NCBI GenBank assembly: GCA_030407085.1
Contig: CM059582.1
Coordinates: 158,650,001-158,714,000 of the forward strand
DNA from: Trichopria drosophilae
Lineage: Eukaryota; Arthropoda; Insecta; Hymenoptera; Diapriidae
Reading direction: 5' to 3'
DNA length: 64,000 bases
The notes beneath the pieces were generated by a model that saw only the letters and a program-made list of their open reading frames with translations, did not search any database and had not been told where the DNA came from. The stretch's first letter is position 1; the number at the start of each line of letters is the position of its first letter. A program made the translations under genes and the position numbers. This document shows, one piece after another, positions 36,406-47,641 of this stretch.

Positions 36406-37790
36406 TTAACCCTGCGTGCAACGATTTGCACATCAGAATTTTGAAATTAAAAATATCTGTTCAACATGGCAGACCAAACTGTTTGAATGTACATTGAATT
36501 AAAGAGAAACTTGTATTTGAGGGTTTTGACGGTCACTGATGTTAAAATTTTGAAATTCAAAACGGCGAATCCAATACGGCGCACAGTAAATTGAAATACT
36601 TCGCTCGTACTTACAAAATCGAACTAGAACTGTCGCCACATCTTCCTTGTTAGAGCTAGGAAAACTATATTCTTCATAGGCAATTTCAAATTATCATGAA
36701 TTTTAAATTATTATCATATTATCGGGTGCACCTCAAAAACCCGACAAATCACTACACAGACACTTCAAAACCAGATATTCAAAAACCAGACATTTAAAAA
36801 CCTGACATTTCAAAAAGCAGACATTAAAAAAAGACATTTAAGAAAACAGATACTAAAAAGCCTGACATTTCAATATGCAGATATATTTTGAATCTCTTTT
36901 TTTTTAAATGTCTGATTTTTTATTGTTTGATTTTTGGATGTTGGGTTTTTGAAGTTTTTGAAGGTGCACCCCAGGTTTTGAATGTCCGTATTTTAAAATA
37001 TCTGGTATTTGAATGTCTATATTTTGAAATGTCTGGTTTTTGAATGTCGTGTTTTTGAAGGGCCTGTTTTGTGATTTGTCGGGTTCTTAAGATGGATCCC
37101 TGGTTTTGAATGTCTAAATTTTGAAATGTCTGGTTTTTGAATGTCTGTTTTTTAAAATGTCTGGTTTTTGAAAGTATGTTTTTGAAATGTCTGTTTCTTC
37201 AAAGGTCTGGTTTGAATGTCTGTTTCTTTAAATGTCTGATTTGAATGTCTGTTTCTTTAAATGTCTTGTGTTTGAATGTCTGGTTTTTGAAATGTCTGGT
37301 TTTTTAATACCTGTTTTTTGAAATGTCTGTTTTTTTAAATGCCTACATTTTTAATGTATGTTTTTTTTAAATGTCTGGTTTTTAAATGTCGGGATTTTTA
37401 AGTGTCTGTTTAGTGATTTGTAGGGTTTTTGAGGTGCACCCATATTATATATACAATGGATCATTAGGTCCAATATTTCGACTTTCTAAAGTTTTGAGTT
37501 TTTCGATGGAATGAGCGATCTGAAAAACCCCTAAATATTAATTCTAATTTCATCGAATTTGATGTAAATTCTTTTTGTTTTGTTCACCATATTGTATATT
37601 CGATATTCAGTTTCCAATTTCTGAAGTAGGATTCGTAATCACCGATCTCAAAGGAATCCACAGATACAAAGCTTTGTTGAATTCATTGGGAGTTTAAACA
37701 TTTTTGTATTGTATTCGCCATTTGTAATTTCATATTTGAGATCGGATTCGTATCAAATACCTCAAAAACATAAAACTGTTTTCTTAGATG
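36406..37790. mobile_element. second piggyBac-like fold-back, split by a younger element
   Basis: The left part (36406-36715) begins TTAACCCTGCG and contains, on the minus strand, CGCCGTATTGGATTCGCC followed by GTTTTGAATTTC. The right part (37450-37790) contains the same family on the + strand (CACCATATTGTATATTCG, GGATTCGTAATCACCGATCT). The same words fill the centre of the element at 34103-35219. So left and right are inverted relatives of one repeat, and the GGGTG-ended fold-back at 36716-37449 sits between them. A right-hand GGGTTAA end was not found, so the 3' side has decayed. The outer limit of 37790 is approximate. Confidence 0.45.
36716..37449. mobile_element. fold-back element FB-2, GGGTG termini and micro-repeat body
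   Basis: The left end is GGGTGCACCTCAAAAACCC at 36724 and the right end is GGGTTTTTGAGGTGCACCC ending at 37441. Flanks ATATTATC (36716-36723) and ATATTATA (37442-37449) match at 7 of 8 positions, fitting an 8-bp duplication. Within the element, further 3'-type termini in the same orientation end at about 36971 (AAGGTGCACCC) and 37100 (GTGATTTGTCGGGTTC...GGATCCC). The rest is a degenerate array of a 13-17-base unit close to TTTTTGAATGTCTG, and its complement on the left. It shares termini and unit with FB-1 at 11181-11774. Non-coding. Confidence 0.75.
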
Positions 37791-39088
37791 GTTAATGAGA
37801 AAGAGTGCATTGATAAATGTAAGAGTTTTAATATTTAAGAAGAGAATCAATGATAATGTCATTATTATGGTTTCAGCCGAAATTAAAAAAAATTCGTTCT
37901 CTCATTCGTTAACAGTATTTCGGCAAAAAGCTCAGCACGAAGTTTACGAGGCTGTTTTCTTTCTATTTCTTAACAGGTTTTTTATTTGGAAAATATATTT
38001 AACGTTTCTGCTGGAATTTCAAAACATCTGATTACAAACCAGCGATCCCGCAAATAACAGATTTACGTACTAATTACACGAATGCTTTATGACTTGAAAT
38101 CAACCTAAGTTATTATCTGCATAGTTCAATTTCGCAAAATTGATTTCTATTTTATCATAGGACTGTTCAACATCATAAAGTGAAAATATTCTAATAAAAA
38201 GAAAAACTATTTTCTAAAGCACATTATAACGGCTTTCCGCTCTTTAATACTAAGAAAAAATTCGATGCTTAGTATTTGCAATATCCTCCAGAATTTTAAT
38301 AAAAATACTTCCTGTTGCCTGAAATTGTCTGAAATATTAATTAATTTCCACGTGTTGCTTCAATAACCAATAAATACAAGTAATATAGCAACGTTGCAGT
38401 TATTGTAAGTAACAATTGTTGTACTTGAATTAGCTCTTTTATTTATATAAGACAGATGTTTAAATTGATGATTTAATATAGTTTTATCTTATTTTATTAA
38501 ATAAAAAAGTGTTGTCGCCAATCTGAAAAATAATTAAAGTAACCATAAAAGTTACGTGCACTGCACTCCAACTTAGCTCACCCAACACCAGCGAATTCAC
38601 TCATATTTCTTTATTAGTTATGTAAAGACAACAATAAAAAATAAACAAAATATTTTTATTTGCTTCTTGATAGTTATCAGCACTATTTAATCCAGTTAGT
38701 ATATGAAAAAAGGTTTCACTTTTATAAGATTGTGAGTATTGTCCCACAATATATTCCTATATTTATAACCAAACTAAATATCAACAGTTTGTGTATACAA
38801 TGTGGGTACATAAGTCATATCGCTTAAAAGTAATTCGAGATTCCTAAAAGCTGAAGAATATTTGATATGTATCCTCTTGGTCCTATTGAAGCACTTGCAA
38901 AAATTAAAAATCGGCATCTGCACAAGCGTACACCGCGAATAGTCCATCAATATATTCATTACATTATTAACATAAGAGGGGGCACTTGCCAATATAACCT
39001 CAAAATTAGAAAAAAACAGTTCAATTTTTTATTTACATAACATATATATTTCCAAATCAACAAAGCACCTCTTGATTACCAAATACAA
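37791..39088. other. AT-rich non-coding DNA, nothing recognised
   Basis: Open frames of 78 and 72 codons occur on opposite strands and show no motifs. I see no repeats shared with other parts of the window. Confidence 0.45.
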
Positions 39089-39189
39089 AATCCCTAGTAG
39101 AAAACGAATCCAAGCCAGTTCCTATCCAGTTTACATTTTTCCCATGTTGAAGTTGTAGGGAAACTGGGCAGATTTCTACCAGGGATTGT
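39089..39189. mobile_element. small MITE, family shared with 25067-25190, copy 2
   Basis: Left end AATCCCTAGTAGAAAACG, right end on the minus strand CAATCCCTGGTAGAAATC, with inner CCAGTTTACA and CCCAGTTTCCC. It is about 100 bases and the inverted ends are about 14 bases. The clear agreement with the ends of copy 1 supports a dispersed family. Confidence 0.6.
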
Positions 39190-39861
39190 GAAAAGGAAAA
39201 ACAGATTGTAGTATTATTATTACTCCTCGTTATTAAAACAAAGTAGAATGTTGACTCAAGATAAATCACAGGAGTTTTGCAGACCAACCTAAAAAGTATT
39301 TTAAAAATATGTATTAAATGTGCATTTAAAAATACTGAAATATGATTTTCGGATTGTTTAAATTGGATTGTGTAGTCTTCTCAATGTAATCTGGATTCTA
39401 CGTTATTATTAGGGTAATTAATAGCAGTTGATCAACTTTGCGTAAATTATTGAAGTTTTCTTTTAAAAGTTTCCAGTATATAGTAAACCCTTAGACCATA
39501 CATTTTTGTTTTTATGGGATTAATTTGGTTACTAGGTTATTTTATGGCCGCTGTTTACGAATCTGTTAGACGGGTTTTACGTTTGTTCGGAATATATTTG
39601 CGGTCAACACTTCAATTCCGAATTACTATAAAGAATTATTATGTATTCAAGTGTTATAAAAATTAACATATGCGTAAGTTAGTGAAAATAAATCTTAGAA
39701 AAGAAAAAGAAAAAGATATACTTCTCTAAAAGAATAATTAGCCATTAATACTGATCATCTAGAATAGAATTTCTGGAATGTCTGTTTATAATTCGTGATA
39801 GATAATTTAGAAGTCAGTCAAATAACATAATGAAGTAAAATTACAAGTATATATTGCTTTA
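39190..39861. other. AT-rich non-coding DNA, nothing recognised
   Basis: No feature could be assigned. Confidence 0.5.
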
Positions 39862-40068
39862 TACAGTAGAGTCCCGGTATAATTGCATCTAGTTATATTT
39901 ACATCCCATCATCTTTTCCCGGTTCCGTCCCGTTGTATTTGCCTGTCACCGCTCTCTTTTTCCCCCACCTTGCGGACTGCTGCCACAGGAAGGGCCTGCT
40001 GTGACGTCACAGAATTAACACCTCTGAGGAGAGCGGGAGAAGCAACGCTCCCCTTCTTTTAGCAAATA
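39862..40068 (+). mobile_element. pogo-like dispersed repeat, copy 2 (5' end only)
   Basis: Starts TACAGTAGAGTCCCGGTATA and aligns along its length with 2191-2405, including the pyrimidine run, TGTGACGTCAC and the final CTTCTTTTAGC. As in copy 1, no matching inverted right end is seen. Both copies stop at the same point, which suggests that this is the true family boundary or that a shared truncated source was amplified. Confidence 0.6.
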
Positions 40069-41552
40069 AAACCGAGTGGTCAAATATAATTTTTTTTGTT
40101 ATATAATTCTAAATGTTCTACAGTATTATTTATGATATGTATAAATTCACATTAAACATATACTAAATATGCTTCAATAGTGTTTCACAGATTTTCATTA
40201 TGTCAATTATCGGCAACAAATGAAAGACTCCGATTTGTAAAGAAAAAATTATTTTGCCAACTTTGGAAGTACTTTAACTTTGTCTGGAAAACAAAGACTT
40301 TCAAAGGAAATATTCATTACACAGAGATACTACAATTAATGTACGAAATTCGCTCCATTGCTCAGTTGCAATCAACGGACAAGGCCTGAACGAGTTCTTT
40401 GAAGGAACTTCTAAGAGGCCTCGATGCGCGTGGACGAAACAATATCTGAAACAGATTGTTGGATACCTACGTGCCTTAGCTTACCACAGATTACTTCTAA
40501 TCCCTGTGGATCTGGTAACAGTTACACGCTTTCAGCGCGATACGGAACTTCGAAACTGAAGTTTATCCCTCCCTTGTTGCCGACTCTAGGCTAGATCCTT
40601 CCGCACGTTCTCTCGCTTTGACTTCCTGTCTTGGTCATCGGTAGATTGCACCGTATCCTCGCTCACTTCCTTATCCGTTACCCCCTCGAGTCGTTGCTTT
40701 GAGCGCTAGGATTAATCTTCTGAAGATCCAAGGAGTAAAAAAGTGGCAATGAAAGAGAAATCTCTCTGACCACAAAAAAAATGTCAATTAGGAGTCGAGA
40801 TTTTTCCTGATTTTTAACGTGTTTTTTTCAGAAAATTTATGATTAATTATTTGCTTACTGCGACTGAGAACCGAGAAAAATAATTCATATTTATATGGTC
40901 GTCATTTTTAAGCTGCCTGGATTGTATTTTAGCAGTAATGACCTCATTAACTATAGTTTTCTCAATTTAGAATGAAAATAATATTTACTCATTTCCTTGT
41001 GAAAACAGCTCATTTCGGCTTATGATATTTATTCCATTTTTCTGAGTCATCCTGCTTTGCTATGGAATATTTTTCTCAACGAGGTTTTGCTGTCCTCAGT
41101 ATTTTTCATTTGCTCTCTGTTTGATTGGCATCAGTGTGCATAACCGTCTTTCAGTTCAATTCGTATCGGAGGATAGATACCGTGCACGAGACGAGCAGTT
41201 GAGAGGAAACGGCTGCAGTTTATCACTCTCAAGAAATAAATAAACTTGAAACCATCCGTGACGAAAAAATACCACTCATTCTTCTGCCGCTGCAGTAGTA
41301 TTTTCAATACTTCTTCGTTTTCCTCTTCGGCTAGTTATTATCCGGACTTTCAAAGATTTACTGAGAACGAAGTGCCGTCTCATATTCGCATTCTATATTT
41401 AGAGACAAACTAAATGGATCATAACGATAATCTTGCTATATACGGCAATTGAACACCAGATCGATCTTAACTATCGTTCCTACCGGGTTATGAACTTATT
41501 TCGTATTTATAAGACAGTAGGAAAATAATTTGTAATAATTGAAAATCTCATC
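40069..41552. other. mixed DNA, no gene recognised
   Basis: A 69-codon + frame at 40180-40389 has no recognisable motif. G+C is higher at about 40380-40740 and 41120-41360. The second part has TTCAGTTCAATTCGTATCGG followed by a possible AATAAATAAA polyadenylation word, which is reminiscent of an LTR, but I could not find LTR ends or a duplication. Confidence 0.3.
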
Positions 41553-42215
41553 AAATTATTCTGGAGTAAATATACGTTCAAATAAAAAATGGCAAAAACG
41601 CTGATGATACCAAAATACAACAAGTAATAATTATTAGTCTTTTATTTACTTATTATTATTTTTGTTAAAGAACATTATACGCCATAAACAATCAAGATAC
41701 AAGTCTTATAGCCATAAAGGCAGAAGAATCAAAATGACAATGGTCGTTCAAAATAATTCGTAACCATATGAAATTATTCTGGAGTAAATATATGGAGAAA
41801 TTAAAAATCGTTAGAAACCTTATGATACCAAAATACAACGAGTACAGTAGAACCTTGAAACTTCCAAATTCAAGGAACTGAGGGACTCGGGACTTCTAAT
41901 TTAAGTGGGCATATCTTCTGCGCAATTTTCAGTGCCGTAGATTGACGAGGCATTCCCCCCGCTACCGATATATGTACCATGCGTCTTAAATTTTGTACCA
42001 CGTGACTTCGAAGTACCGAGGCTGGTCGCTTGGAAGCCCCGAGGTCCTTAGAAGTCCCAAATTTAGAAGTCCCGAGGTTCTACTGTAATAATTATTGTTT
42101 TTTTTTACTTATTATTATTTTTTTAAACAAAACTTTGACGTCATACGCAATCAAGATAACAGTCTTATAACCATCAATACAGATGAGTCAAAGTGATAAT
42201 GGACGCTCAGAATAG
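41553..42215 (+). repeat. tandem duplication, second copy carrying a MITE
   Basis: Copy A is 41553-41770 (218 bases). Copy B starts at 41771 and runs to about 42215, with 243 bases of MITE plus duplicated TA inside. Shared words in order are AAATTATTCTGGAGTAAATA, ATGATACCAAAATACAAC, TTACTTATTATTATTTTT, ACGCAATCAAGATA or its equivalent, CAGTCTTATAACCAT or equivalent, and ATAATGG. Copy A reads CAACAAGTAATAATTATT across the point where copy B is interrupted. No coding content. Confidence 0.75.
41845..42085. mobile_element. pogo-like MITE with TA duplication, inserted in a duplicated repeat
   Basis: The element starts CAGTAGAACCTTGAAACTTC and on the minus strand starts CAGTAGAACCTCGGGACTTC. TA precedes (41843-41844) and follows (42086-42087). 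The paralogous copy at 41553-41770 has a single TA at 41625-41626 in the same context, which gives the pre-insertion site. The internal sequence is GC-rich and includes a run of C near 41956 and further CCTCGG/CCGAGG words. CAGT ends and TA duplication fit pogo-type Tc1/mariner elements. It has no coding capacity. Confidence 0.8.
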
Positions 42216-43469
42216 AATTTACTTTTACTTTTTGCTTTACGAATTTACTTTTTAATTTATGGTCCTTTTCCTATTGATGGAAGTGAAAGTTCTTGAAATG
42301 GTACGAAATCTGTTTACCTTATTAAATGTTTTGGCATTATATTGAATATGATCTGAAAATTTAAGCTTCAGAAATTCTGGCTTTTGACAAATGAATATAT
42401 AATTACATTTATTATCAGAAATCGATAAAAAGCTGAAGCGTCAAGATTCATTAAATAAGATTTTAATTTTATTCACGTTGGCTTTCAATATTATTCTTAA
42501 GAAGAAAACCCCGAACAATTAACCTGAAAAGAAATACGTATTTTCTAGAATTACATTTTGTTGGATACTTTTTTATTGTCAATAAATATTTATTTTAAAA
42601 TCTTAATAAAAATGTGCATAATCTAAAATTATTACGGATTTAAAATGTTAAATGCATTTGAACTAATTGAAATTACTTTTTCCATATTGAACTAAATCCA
42701 ATCTGAACAAATCTGGAATTATTTAGAAAGGAGATAATACCAATTTTCTAAGTTTTAATACGGCCTTTCCATTGGGCGCCACTAATTCTAGGAGAGTAAC
42801 TCCTGGATTAGCAAATTTTAGTTCTGTGCGTTTTTTCGAACTGTAATAACTTTGGCGGGCAGCGGTAAAACGTAGTCTCTGTTTAACGGTCGACGTCTTG
42901 TATAATTATCTAAAATATAAACCGTAAAAAATTGCATGCGTTATGGTAACCTTCAGAGCTAAATATATGTAATATCGAAGATGCCAATATTCTAAAATTA
43001 ATAGTAATAATGTTACAAAATTTACACTTATTCTATTATGAAGTAAAATTTCTCAGGCATGATACATGTCAATATTGAATTTTGGAGGGCGGAGGTTTGT
43101 GATCTTTGCCTTTTATCTCATAGATGAGACATTAAAAACGTTATCAATTCATTTAAATGATTACGGATTAAATTACTATGATGTTCAATTGTTTGACTCG
43201 TTCAATTAGCACCCCAAGAAATTTAACCTCAGCTTTTTTAAACAAATTTTAATTTTTGAACCTTGATACATTCCAGTTATTTGAGTTACAACTGACAGTA
43301 AACCTTTAATACACTTCGATATTAATCTTTATACAATACAGCTAAAATAACGCTTGAAATAGGTAATTGACGATTTAGCGCTTTTTACTACGCTTACACG
43401 CTTGAATGTGTTTTACAACGATGATTACTCTAAGTTTCACACTCGACTCATATTAACTCTAAGAAATCA
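42216..43469. other. AT-rich DNA, no gene recognised
   Basis: A GC-richer patch at about 42760-42900 (GGCGCCACTAATTC, GGCGGGCAGCGG, GGTCGACGTC) may be part of an older repeat, but has no partner in the window. Confidence 0.35.
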
Positions 43470-44800
43470 GTAATTGTACACTAGTATGTTAAGAAGGGAT
43501 AAAAAATCGTTTGCGTCAAACGCATCTAAGAAAATATGTTGGAAATCGATTAGCTTTCTCGAAATTAATGTTAAAAATAAATCGTCTGAAATTACACTCT
43601 CATTTAATAACCCGGATATTCTTAACCCCTTAAGTGCCGATGACGAAGATTTTGTAAAATTCGTCAAAACTGTAGTTTTAAATATTTTAAATCTTCTATT
43701 TTAAACAATAATTTCAAAAACGGACACCGACATTATGTAGTATACCCCAGACTATCTAGAAATAATTTTGTTTTAAATTTGTATAAATTATTGACTTCGT
43801 TTGATTAATTAATATTTCGCGGTCAAAATCTTCGTCATCGGCGGCAGTTAAGGAGTTAACCAATATTTTGCGTTAATCATCTGACATGGCATCTTTCTCT
43901 CTCGATGAAATATATTTATCTGATTTAAAGAACGAAATATTTAAAATTGGGAGCAATTCTGCTGGTGCAGATGGGATCTCATGTGATATAGGTTTCTGCA
44001 TGTGTATTGCTTTTATCTGTCAGAGATATTGCACATAATGAATTTTATTATAAGAACCAGTACTTTTCAGAATGCCTGGAAACATGCTTTAATACATCCT
44101 CTTACGAAAATTCCTAATCCAACAACGCCAAACGACTTAAGGCCAATTAGATGTTTACCTATTTTTCCAAATAAATTGACAGTTCTTTATGAACAGATGG
44201 TAACATATTTTAATAACTTCGATCTCTTTCCTACTTTCCAATAAGGCATTAGACGGCAAAATAGCTATGAAACAGTGCTGCTAGATGTTTCATAAAATGT
44301 TCTTACCGCTGGGATAATAAGTGCATGACGCTGTTAAGTCTTCTTGACTTTCGATCATTTAGTTCCATTGATCACCAACTTATGATTGCCAAATTTAAGT
44401 TTCACAATTTGTCGGCTGAAGTTTCAGACATTATTAAACCTTTTCCGACGGTCTGAAGCCGTTATCAACCGAATAGGTCAATCTGTCTCAGTCTCGTCGT
44501 TGTTCGCAAGGGACCAAACTTAGCTCACTCCTGTTTATTATATGTATATGCAGCGGATATATTTACCATCTGTTCCAAAGTCACTCTATACCCCTCTAGG
44601 ATTTGAAAATTTAAATGGGGATTTAGACCTAATCGCGAAATAGGCCAATTATGATGCACTGACTCTAAATCCCTTAAAATAAAAAATGATGCTAATCGGA
44701 AGCCCTGGGTTACAGCGTGAAATATAGAACTCAAAACCAATTGCAATCAAAGGAATAGCAATTACGTTTGCCCAGGAGGCTAAAATTGCGTCTGATTTAT
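43470..44800 (+). pseudogene. degenerate non-LTR retrotransposon, reverse-transcriptase region
   Basis: Translation in shifting + frames gives a reverse transcriptase in the correct order. First comes a linker with NNPDILN (near 43612), then SAGADGIS (near 43960). A 44002-44244 frame carries WKHALIHPLTKIPNPTTPND and LRPIRCLPIF. LLDF then SIDHQLMIAKFK (near 44340-44400), a YADD-like site altered to YAAD (near 44550) and ALTLNPLK (near 44657) follow. These match the RT domain of CR1/Jockey-group LINEs. Many stops and frameshifts show it is dead. The endonuclease and 3' tail are not found. A TTAA-flanked MITE splits it at 43626-43854. Confidence 0.75.
43626..43854. mobile_element. TTAA-flanked MITE inside the LINE remnant
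   Basis: TTAA at 43622-43625 and 43855-43858 flanks 229 bases. Left end CCCCTTAAGTGCCGATGACG, right end on the minus strand CTCCTTAACTGCCGCCGATG, both continuing into GACGAAGATTTTG. The TTAA target and C-rich ends suggest a piggyBac-like MITE. Removing it and one TTAA joins NNPDILN to NQYFA-type sequence, a continuous LINE linker, so the insertion came after the LINE. Confidence 0.75.
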
Positions 44801-45880
44801 TGTTAAATTTATTCGTATTTCATGTAATTTGAATGAACCGATTTGGTTAGTCTCTAAAACAGCAGTATACTTGCTGAGCCTCTTCAATTATTATTAATAT
44901 TATTAATTCCACACACAGTAAATATGGACTAGGATTAATATCTACTTTATTACACACATATTATAATATAATAAAAAAGTAGAAAAATGTGATAAATCGA
45001 CTTAAAAGGCTGTTGAAAATTAATGTTATCGATTCTTAGAATAAGAAAGCTTTCCACGTAATGACAAGTTCCAACTATTCAAATATAATCAAATATTCAA
45101 AAAACATGTATTCTTGGCACTTAGCAGAACCAATGCTACATCAAGTTATTAAACATTTTTAATCTAATTTACATGTTTTACATTGAATTAATTACACCTG
45201 CTCTCCAAAAGGATGATATATGTATATACTTACGGTGCTGATATAAACTAATGAACTACGTATATTGCCTCAAATGGAGTTAGAAACAACCTTTAAAAGT
45301 TTTCAAACTTACTTTGAAAGAAAGAGTACAACAATTGATATCAAAGGAAGAAAATGAAAATCGAAATTATTCTAAAAACAAAAAATAAAAAACCACGTTT
45401 TGGTTAATAGTAGTAATGCACAAGGCGAATTTTAAACATATCCGAAAAATATCAGTATTATAACAAGAATTTCAATAAATCATCGAAGATGGAGAATGCA
45501 CGAAATCAAATTGAAAATCAAGGTTTCACTTTGGTCATCAATTCAGGGTAAAATGCCGATTTCCTGGTGTCTTTAGTGAAACAATAACGCATAATGGTAC
45601 ATACATATGTCATATCATAATGGAGGTTGAACACCGTTCAGTGTAGACCTGATTGACGTCTCAACTTACATGAACGATGATTACATAGATTTACTGACGT
45701 GTGGCAATACGTTTATATGTACGGTTCTCTGCTGTCGTTCCCATTCACAGTATTGCTAACCAGTTTTCTTTAATTATTTTACTGTCTCTAAATTGAAGGC
45801 GTGCAAGCAATTCATCGTCATTAACAGGATTGATGAACGTTAAATTTCGATTTTCTTGATTATGTTTTTTCTCATTGCAG
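44801..45880. other. AT-rich non-coding DNA, nothing recognised
   Basis: No gene or repeat assigned. A polypyrimidine tract just before 45881 is discussed with the candidate exon there. Confidence 0.4.
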
Positions 45881-46014
45881 TCATTAAACGATTTCGAGAA
45901 TTGAAAAGGCAGTTATCTGGTGGGAACGATGATATTACGTTGTGCAAAGGTTGCGGAAGAAATGGTACGTTGATGACGCGTGATGTAGATCCAACACGAC
46001 AGTTACTGCTCTTT
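45881..46014 (+). CDS. candidate internal exon, weak support
   Basis: A good acceptor (TTTTTTCTCATTGCAG, ending 45880) and donor (TTT|GTAAGT at 46015) bound 134 bases. Only one frame is open, reading IKRFRELKRQLSGG, then CKGCGRNG, then DVDPTRQLLLF. It needs a phase-1 donor upstream, which is what the exon ending at 15934 supplies, and it leaves phase 0. The same frame stays open beyond the donor to 46269. I do not recognise the protein. The CxxC pair could be a zinc knuckle fragment but is too short to call. With a 30-kb intron implied, chance is a real alternative. Confidence 0.25.
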
Positions 46015-46643
46015 GTAAGTCCCTGCTGCGGGTGCCAGAGTAGTCTGATTTCCGAGTACAGGCGGACGACATGCGTTACTGCATCTGAAGTCCTTGACGA
46101 ATCGCATTCTGATGGACGAGAAAGGAATGGGAGGAAAGAGAGCATGCGTGGGCAAAAGAGCTGCATAGAAAAGGAGAGAAGAGACCATATCATATATGAT
46201 CAAGAATTATGTTTGAGGAATATTTATTGCGTATACACGGAAAGACTTTTTGTTGCAAGAATTTTTTAAATCAGATGGAAAGTTTATTTCAGAACAATAC
46301 TATTAAAAAGTAATATCATTTCGTAGCACAATGTCCTACAATACGGCAGCATATTTGAATGTATTTTGTGATTCATTATATGAATATTATTTGTAAATTT
46401 TACGAAATAGTAAAAAAGAATGTTATTGTTTTAGAAATAGTAAGTCCTTTTACGAAAAATGAATCCTTTGAAGGGACCTGGAGTGATCACCTTTGGAGTA
46501 TAAAATATTACGCCCCTAATACAAACGTTATTTTTCGTCCGACATGGAAATATAATTCGAATAATGGTTCCGGCTGGGGAACAAAGTTTTGAACATCAAA
46601 ACCACGAAAGGCTAAAATTTCGATATTGCGAAGATCCTACCCA
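46015..46643. other. GC-richer tail then AT-rich DNA
   Basis: The first 180 bases keep raised G+C and the open frame mentioned with the candidate exon; the rest is AT-rich and unassigned. Confidence 0.3.
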
Positions 46644-47641
46644 AGTAAAAAAATTATATACAGATTGTATATAATATCCTATATATAATCTATATACAAA
46701 TCATATATAATTTGTATGTAGTTTAATATAACAATTCTCTTTTTTAGAAATTTATAGGAAAGCAGCAAAGTGCTGTAGAAAAAAGACATGCACAATCATT
46801 GTAGACTATAGGACAGCCGAAATTTATGTTATACTATGATATTCAAAATAAAACGAGTATATGCAAAACTCTAAATCACGGTCGCTCAAACATGGCAAAA
46901 ACTTGCAAAACATTCGGTTAACCTCAAAAGTTTTTAGATAATTGTACATATTATAAATTGGAGCAGGATTAGTCAACAATACAACTAATGCAGTCAATAA
47001 ATGAACACCAGGATGCAAACCACCGACATTTTATTATAATAAAATATATATAACGAGTATATTTGACGAGTTTATTTTTTCTGATTTTATTGCAAATTTC
47101 GATACCCTGTGGTTTTCGTAACGGGTTGATCTTTGATGCAAACTTCCCAGTCAACCAACCTTAGCAACGATTGAGTCAAAACAAAATAGGCGCCAATTTT
47201 TTCACAGTTTGCATCGAACCTCTATGAAAAGGACCCGGTTTCAAAATGTGCAATAAAATTATAAAAATAAATTTGTTTAATAGTTTTATAATATAATATC
47301 GTTTATGTTCATCCTGATATTCTGTTACTGTCCATTCAATTCGAGATTGCAGACAAATTCTGCTACAATGTATATTATGTACAATTATCTGAAAAGTTTG
47401 CCTTTTATAAAGGTTAGCGGAATGTTTTGTAAGTTTTTGCCAAGTTTGAGCGACCATGATTTGCAGTGTTGCAAGTGTTCGTTTTATCTTCATTGTCATA
47501 GTGTTGGAGAAATTTGCTCTCCTGAAGTCTACAATGATTGGGCGTGTTTTTTTTACACCACATTGCCACATTATATATGCCCAATTCTATATTTAGATTA
47601 TATATCGGAGATTACATATAATCTATGTATAATTTTTTACT
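46644..47641. mobile_element. 1-kb near-palindromic fold-back element
   Basis: Left end AGTAAAAAAATTATATACAG, right end on the minus strand AGTAAAAAATTATACATAG. The arms (about 46644-47143 and 47205-47641) are inverted copies with shared words CAATCATTGTAGACT, GGTCGCTCAAAC, GGCAAAAACTT, AAAACATTC and AGATAATTGTACATA. The roughly 60-base centre contains TCCCAGTCAACCA, the same word as the termini of the element at 13164-14206. One arm keeps a 131-codon minus-strand frame (47176-47571), and the other arm reads a similar KKTxxIIVD(F/Y)R peptide before stops. That peptide is not recognised. No target duplication is clear. Confidence 0.65.

Noticed and set aside
41120..41360. Possible solo LTR
   Set aside because: Promoter- and polyadenylation-like words are present, but I found neither TG...CA boundaries nor a target duplication.
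45856..46269. 137-codon + frame as a stand-alone gene
   Set aside because: Its start lies in the polypyrimidine tract of a likely acceptor and it has no promoter context. Kept only as a candidate exon.
47176..47571. 131-codon minus-strand frame as a gene
   Set aside because: It coincides with one arm of an inverted-repeat element and the other arm is broken, so it is treated as part of the element.
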